Source of the DNA: JBAUHN01 sp049680295
GTDB taxonomy: Bacteria > Pseudomonadota > Alphaproteobacteria > Rhodobacterales > Rhodobacteraceae
Direction: 5' to 3'
Assembly: GCA_049680295.1 (NCBI GenBank)
Contig: JBAUHN010000118.1
Coordinates: 1 to 17,172 of the forward strand
DNA: 17,172 bases
The notes under the pieces are model-generated. The model was given only the letters and a program-made list of their open reading frames with translations, was not told the DNA's origin and searched no databases. Of this stretch, positions 15,098 to 17,172 are shown piece by piece. Position 1 is the first letter of the stretch. The number at the start of each line of letters is the position of its first letter. The position numbers and the translations under genes are program-made.

Positions 15098-15437
15098 CTT
15101 TTGGATCTCCCTTTGTGACCAGCCCATCGAGAACTTCCAAACGGATGTCCCAGATTGAGCGCAATGAGGTGAACCAATCGTCGATCACTGACAGTGGCGC
15201 CATCTGAACCTCGATCAGATGCTCGCGCCATTCCGTGCGCCGCAAAACCAGACCTGCCCGTTCCAGCACTTTGATGTGTTTGGATACGGAATTGAGGCTC
15301 ATGTCGAACTGCCGGTGAATATCCGTCACGCGCATCGGGCCCTGCTGGGCCAAAAGCGTCAGGATTGCCCGTCGTGTCGGATCGCCCGCAGCCTTCAGGA
15401 TCATGTCCAGTTTTTCAGCGTCGATTCGTTCACCCAT
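15090..15437 (-). CDS. ArsR-family helix-turn-helix regulator without metal-site cysteines
   Basis: A 115-residue winged-helix repressor-type protein. AAGDPTRRAILTLLAQQG (17-34) is the ArsR opening helix pair, and MSLNSVSKHIKVLERAGLVLRR contains the recognition helix and turn into the wing. The sequence contains no cysteine, so the classical alpha-3N or alpha-5 metal sites of ArsR/SmtB are absent. It belongs with the non-metal group that is typically encoded with SRPBCC proteins. The pair reads regulator first, SRPBCC second. No Shine-Dalgarno precedes the ATG, which sits inside a perfect palindrome described separately, so autoregulation and a leaderless transcript are both plausible. What it senses is unknown. 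Confidence 0.9.
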   Translation of the reverse strand: MGERIDAEKLDMILKAAGDPTRRAILTLLAQQGPMRVTDIHRQFDMSLNSVSKHIKVLERAGLVLRRTEWREHLIEVQMAPLSVIDDWFTSLRSIWDIRLEVLDGLVTKGDPKDD

Positions 15438-15446
15438 TTAGGTGAA
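15429..15446 (-). promoter_or_regulatory. Palindrome TTCACC-N6-GGTGAA spanning the ArsR-type start codon
   Basis: Perfect six-base arms at 15429-15434 and 15441-15446, with the start codon (15437-15435) inside the spacer. Upstream on the minus strand, TTGACT (15471-15466) and TATTCA (15448-15443) are 17 bases apart. The -35 is good but the -10 is weak (3 of 6). The -10 overlaps one arm, so a bound dimer would block the promoter. This suggests an autoregulatory operator; not proven. Confidence 0.45.
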
Positions 15447-15497
15447 TAACAATTTGCACCGGGTCAGTCAACCCAATGGCTAAATGATAGACCACCC

Positions 15498-15956
15498 TCA
15501 CACCGGCAGCGCCGTTGTTTTGAAGACAGTGCGCAAGGCAAAACTGGACTGCATCTGGCCGACACCGGGCAGACGGGCCAGATGCTGGCGGTGAATGCGG
15601 GCAAAATCATCCGTGTTTTCAGCCACGACTTTCAGCAAATAATCTGCCGAGCCCGCCATCAGATGGCATTCTAATACATCGGGAATACGCGCCACGGCCT
15701 TTTCGAATGCGTCCAACACCTCGTCCGCCTGCCCTTGCAAGGTGATTTCGACAAAAACTGTCGTCGCGACGCGCATTTTTCGGGCATCCAGCAAGGCGAC
15801 ATAGTCGCGAATATAGCCCTCTGCCTCAAGCCGTTGCACACGGCGGTGACAGGCAGAAGCGGACAAATTGATCTGCTCGGACAGGTCCGCATTCGACAAT
15901 CGCCCCTTGCGCTGCAAGGCTGTCAGAATCCGACGATCTGTTGTATCTAATGTCAT
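15498..15956 (-). CDS. Lrp/AsnC-family transcriptional regulator (probable regulator of ald)
   Basis: A 152-residue feast/famine regulator. The N-terminal helix-turn-helix covers residues 2-50 (DTTDRRILTALQRKGRLSNADLSEQINLSASACHRRVQRLEAEGYI). A linker leads into the RAM (AsnC-type) effector domain, where AGSADYLLKVVAEN is the usual glycine-containing ligand-binding and oligomer segment. Such proteins form octamers or hexadecamers and bind amino acids. It is divergent from alanine dehydrogenase across 141 bp, the arrangement of many bacterial ald regulators (AldR type). I therefore infer control of ald by alanine or a related amino acid. No strong Shine-Dalgarno is seen before the ATG, so the start is slightly uncertain. 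A 28-bp dyad in the shared gap is its likely target. Confidence 0.9.
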   Translation of the reverse strand: MTLDTTDRRILTALQRKGRLSNADLSEQINLSASACHRRVQRLEAEGYIRDYVALLDARKMRVATTVFVEITLQGQADEVLDAFEKAVARIPDVLECHLMAGSADYLLKVVAENTDDFARIHRQHLARLPGVGQMQSSFALRTVFKTTALPV

Positions 15957-15978
15957 TGACGCAAGAACTTTCGAGTAA

Positions 15979-16006
15979 TTGGCAAATTCTTCGAAGAGTA
16001 TGCCAA
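15979..16006. promoter_or_regulatory. 28-bp dyad in the lrp-ald gap, candidate Lrp-type operator
   Basis: Outer arms TTGGCA (15979-15984) and TGCCAA (16001-16006) surround the perfect 10-bp palindrome TCTTCGAAGA (15988-15997) on exactly the same centre. Twelve of 14 base pairs are symmetric. Length, position between a divergent Lrp-type regulator and its presumed target, and absence of coding suggest an operator. A TATGAT (16060-16065) nearer ald could be its -10, but no -35 fits at the right spacing. Confidence 0.55.
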
Positions 16007-16097
16007 ATCCACATCAAATAGCGAGGCAAAATTAACGCCTAATTGCGCGCAGGCAAAGATATGATTCCTTCAAACGGAATGAAGGAGGAAACGTTCC

Positions 16098-17172
16098 ATG
16101 AAAATCGGTTGCCCTACAGAAATCAAACCACAAGAATTCCGGGTCGGCGTGACCCCAAATGCCGCGCGCGAAGCGGTTGCACATGGCCATTCGGTCGTGA
16201 TCCAGGCCGGGGCCGGAAATGGTGCCGGGTTTGATGATGCAGACTATGTCGATGCGGGCGCGCAAATCCTTGCCACGGCCGAGGATATTTTTGCCGCAGC
16301 AGACATGATTGTTAAGGTCAAGGAACCACAGGCGGGCGAGCGTAAGATGCTGCGCAAGGGCCAGTTGTTGTTCACCTACCTGCACCTGGCACCCGATCCA
16401 GATCAGACCAATGATCTGCTGGCGTCCGGTGCCACCTGCATCGCCTACGAAACCGTCACAGATGCCGCAGGCGGGTTGCCGTTGCTGGCGCCGATGTCCG
16501 AAGTGGCAGGCCGTTTGGCGCCTCAGGTCGGCGCCTGGACCTTGCAGAAGGCCAATGGCGGACGCGGCGTGTTGATGGGCGGCGTTCCGGGTGTTGGCCC
16601 GGCGCGTGTTGTGGTCATCGGCGGCGGCGTTGTCGGCACCCATGCGGCACGTATTGCCGCTGGCATGGGCGCGGATGTGACCGTTCTGGACAGATCACTG
16701 CCCCGTATCCGGTATTTGGATGACGTCTTTGGCGGTCAGTTCAAAACCAGCTACGCCAGTGCGGGCAACACACTGGAACTGGCACAAGCCGCTGACATGA
16801 TCATCGGTGCGGTTCTGGTACCCGGTGCAGCGGCCCCCAAACTGCTAAGCCGCGCGCAGTTGGCTGAACTTAAACCCGGTGCGGCGCTGGTGGACGTCGC
16901 CATTGACCAGGGTGGCTGTTTTGAAACCTCCAAGGCGACAACACACAGCGATCCGATCTACGATGTGGATGGCATTATGCACTATTGTGTAGCCAACATG
17001 CCCGGCGCAGTTGCTCGGACGTCGACGATTGCCTTGGGCAATGCGACCATGCCGTTCATGCTGCAATTGGCAAATAAGGGCTGGAAACAAGCCTGCGCAG
17101 ATAATCCACATCTTAAGGCGGGGTTGAATGTGCATGCCGGACAGCTGACCTATGCGGCCGTGGGTGAAGCGT
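16098..17172 (+). CDS. ald: Alanine dehydrogenase, 3' end cut by the window
   Basis: NAD-dependent L-alanine dehydrogenase, which interconverts alanine and pyruvate plus ammonia. The frame is open from ATG 16098, with GGAGGA ahead of it, to the right edge: 358 residues of about 371 expected, so only the last dozen or so are missing. Substrate and catalytic residues fall at the numbers known from well-studied enzymes: Arg15 (FRVG), Lys75 (VKVKEP), His96 (YLHLA) and Asp270 (VDVAIDQGG). The NAD loop is VVIGGGVVG (172-180), with Asp198 in VLD at the end of the next strand. This permits alanine use as carbon and nitrogen source or ammonia assimilation. Divergence from an Lrp-type regulator points to induction by an amino acid. 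Confidence 0.96.
   Translation, partial: MKIGCPTEIKPQEFRVGVTPNAAREAVAHGHSVVIQAGAGNGAGFDDADYVDAGAQILATAEDIFAAADMIVKVKEPQAGERKMLRKGQLLFTYLHLAPDPDQTNDLLASGATCIAYETVTDAAGGLPLLAPMSEVAGRLAPQVGAWTLQKANGGRGVLMGGVPGVGPARVVVIGGGVVGTHAARIAAGMGADVTVLDRSLPRIRYLDDVFGGQFKTSYASAGNTLELAQAADMIIGAVLVPGAAAPKLLSRAQLAELKPGAALVDVAIDQGGCFETSKATTHSDPIYDVDGIMHYCVANMPGAVARTSTIALGNATMPFMLQLANKGWKQACADNPHLKAGLNVHAGQLTYAAVGEA

Overview
The window reads as ordinary chromosome of an alphaproteobacterium, most likely a Rhodobacterales (Roseobacter-group) species. The reasons are the gene content (uvrC-pgsA-moaD-moaE in a row, a short SppA beside a tiny Zn-ribbon protein, an Lrp regulator divergent from ald), moderately GC-rich codon use, dense packing and ATGA start/stop overlaps. 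I see no tRNA, rRNA, insertion sequence, phage gene or CRISPR array. The assignment rests on protein resemblance and gene order, not on a database search.

Left part (1-8329), almost entirely minus strand. After the 3' end of a plus-strand coiled-coil gene, the minus strand carries, in transcription order: a two-gene YadG/YadH-type ABC exporter (8329-6639); then sppA, a 55-residue membrane-anchored zinc-ribbon protein too short for usual ORF cut-offs, a CaCA-type Na+/Ca2+ antiporter and a pteridine-reductase-like SDR (6568-3836); a 292-bp non-coding gap with inverted repeats and a perfect DnaA box; then uvrC, pgsA, moaD and moaE (3543-253). moaD and moaE encode the two halves of molybdopterin synthase. 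They supply the cofactor that the molybdenum hydroxylase further along needs.

Middle part (8487-14297). A plus-strand EamA drug/metabolite transporter converges on a minus-strand enoyl-CoA hydratase. Divergent from the hydratase is a four-gene plus-strand operon: FAD subunit, [2Fe-2S] subunit and molybdopterin subunit of a xanthine-dehydrogenase-family enzyme in coxM-S-L order, then a second, orphan MoaD-like protein ending in Gly-Gly. The enzyme lacks both CO-dehydrogenase active-site loops, so its substrate is unknown. The crotonase neighbour makes a CoA-thioester or small aromatic/carbonyl substrate a reasonable guess.

Right part (14298-17172). A 377-bp gap holds a degenerate minus-strand reading frame with three in-frame stops. 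Next come an overlapping SRPBCC/ArsR-type regulator pair, an Lrp/AsnC regulator, and divergently alanine dehydrogenase, cut by the window end about a dozen residues before its expected terminus. A 28-bp near-perfect dyad between lrp and ald is the best operator candidate here.

I do not see a clearly new multi-gene system. The observations most worth following are the orphan MoaD in the molybdenum-hydroxylase operon, the small zinc-ribbon gene, the degenerate frame, and the dyads at lrp/ald and at the ArsR start codon.
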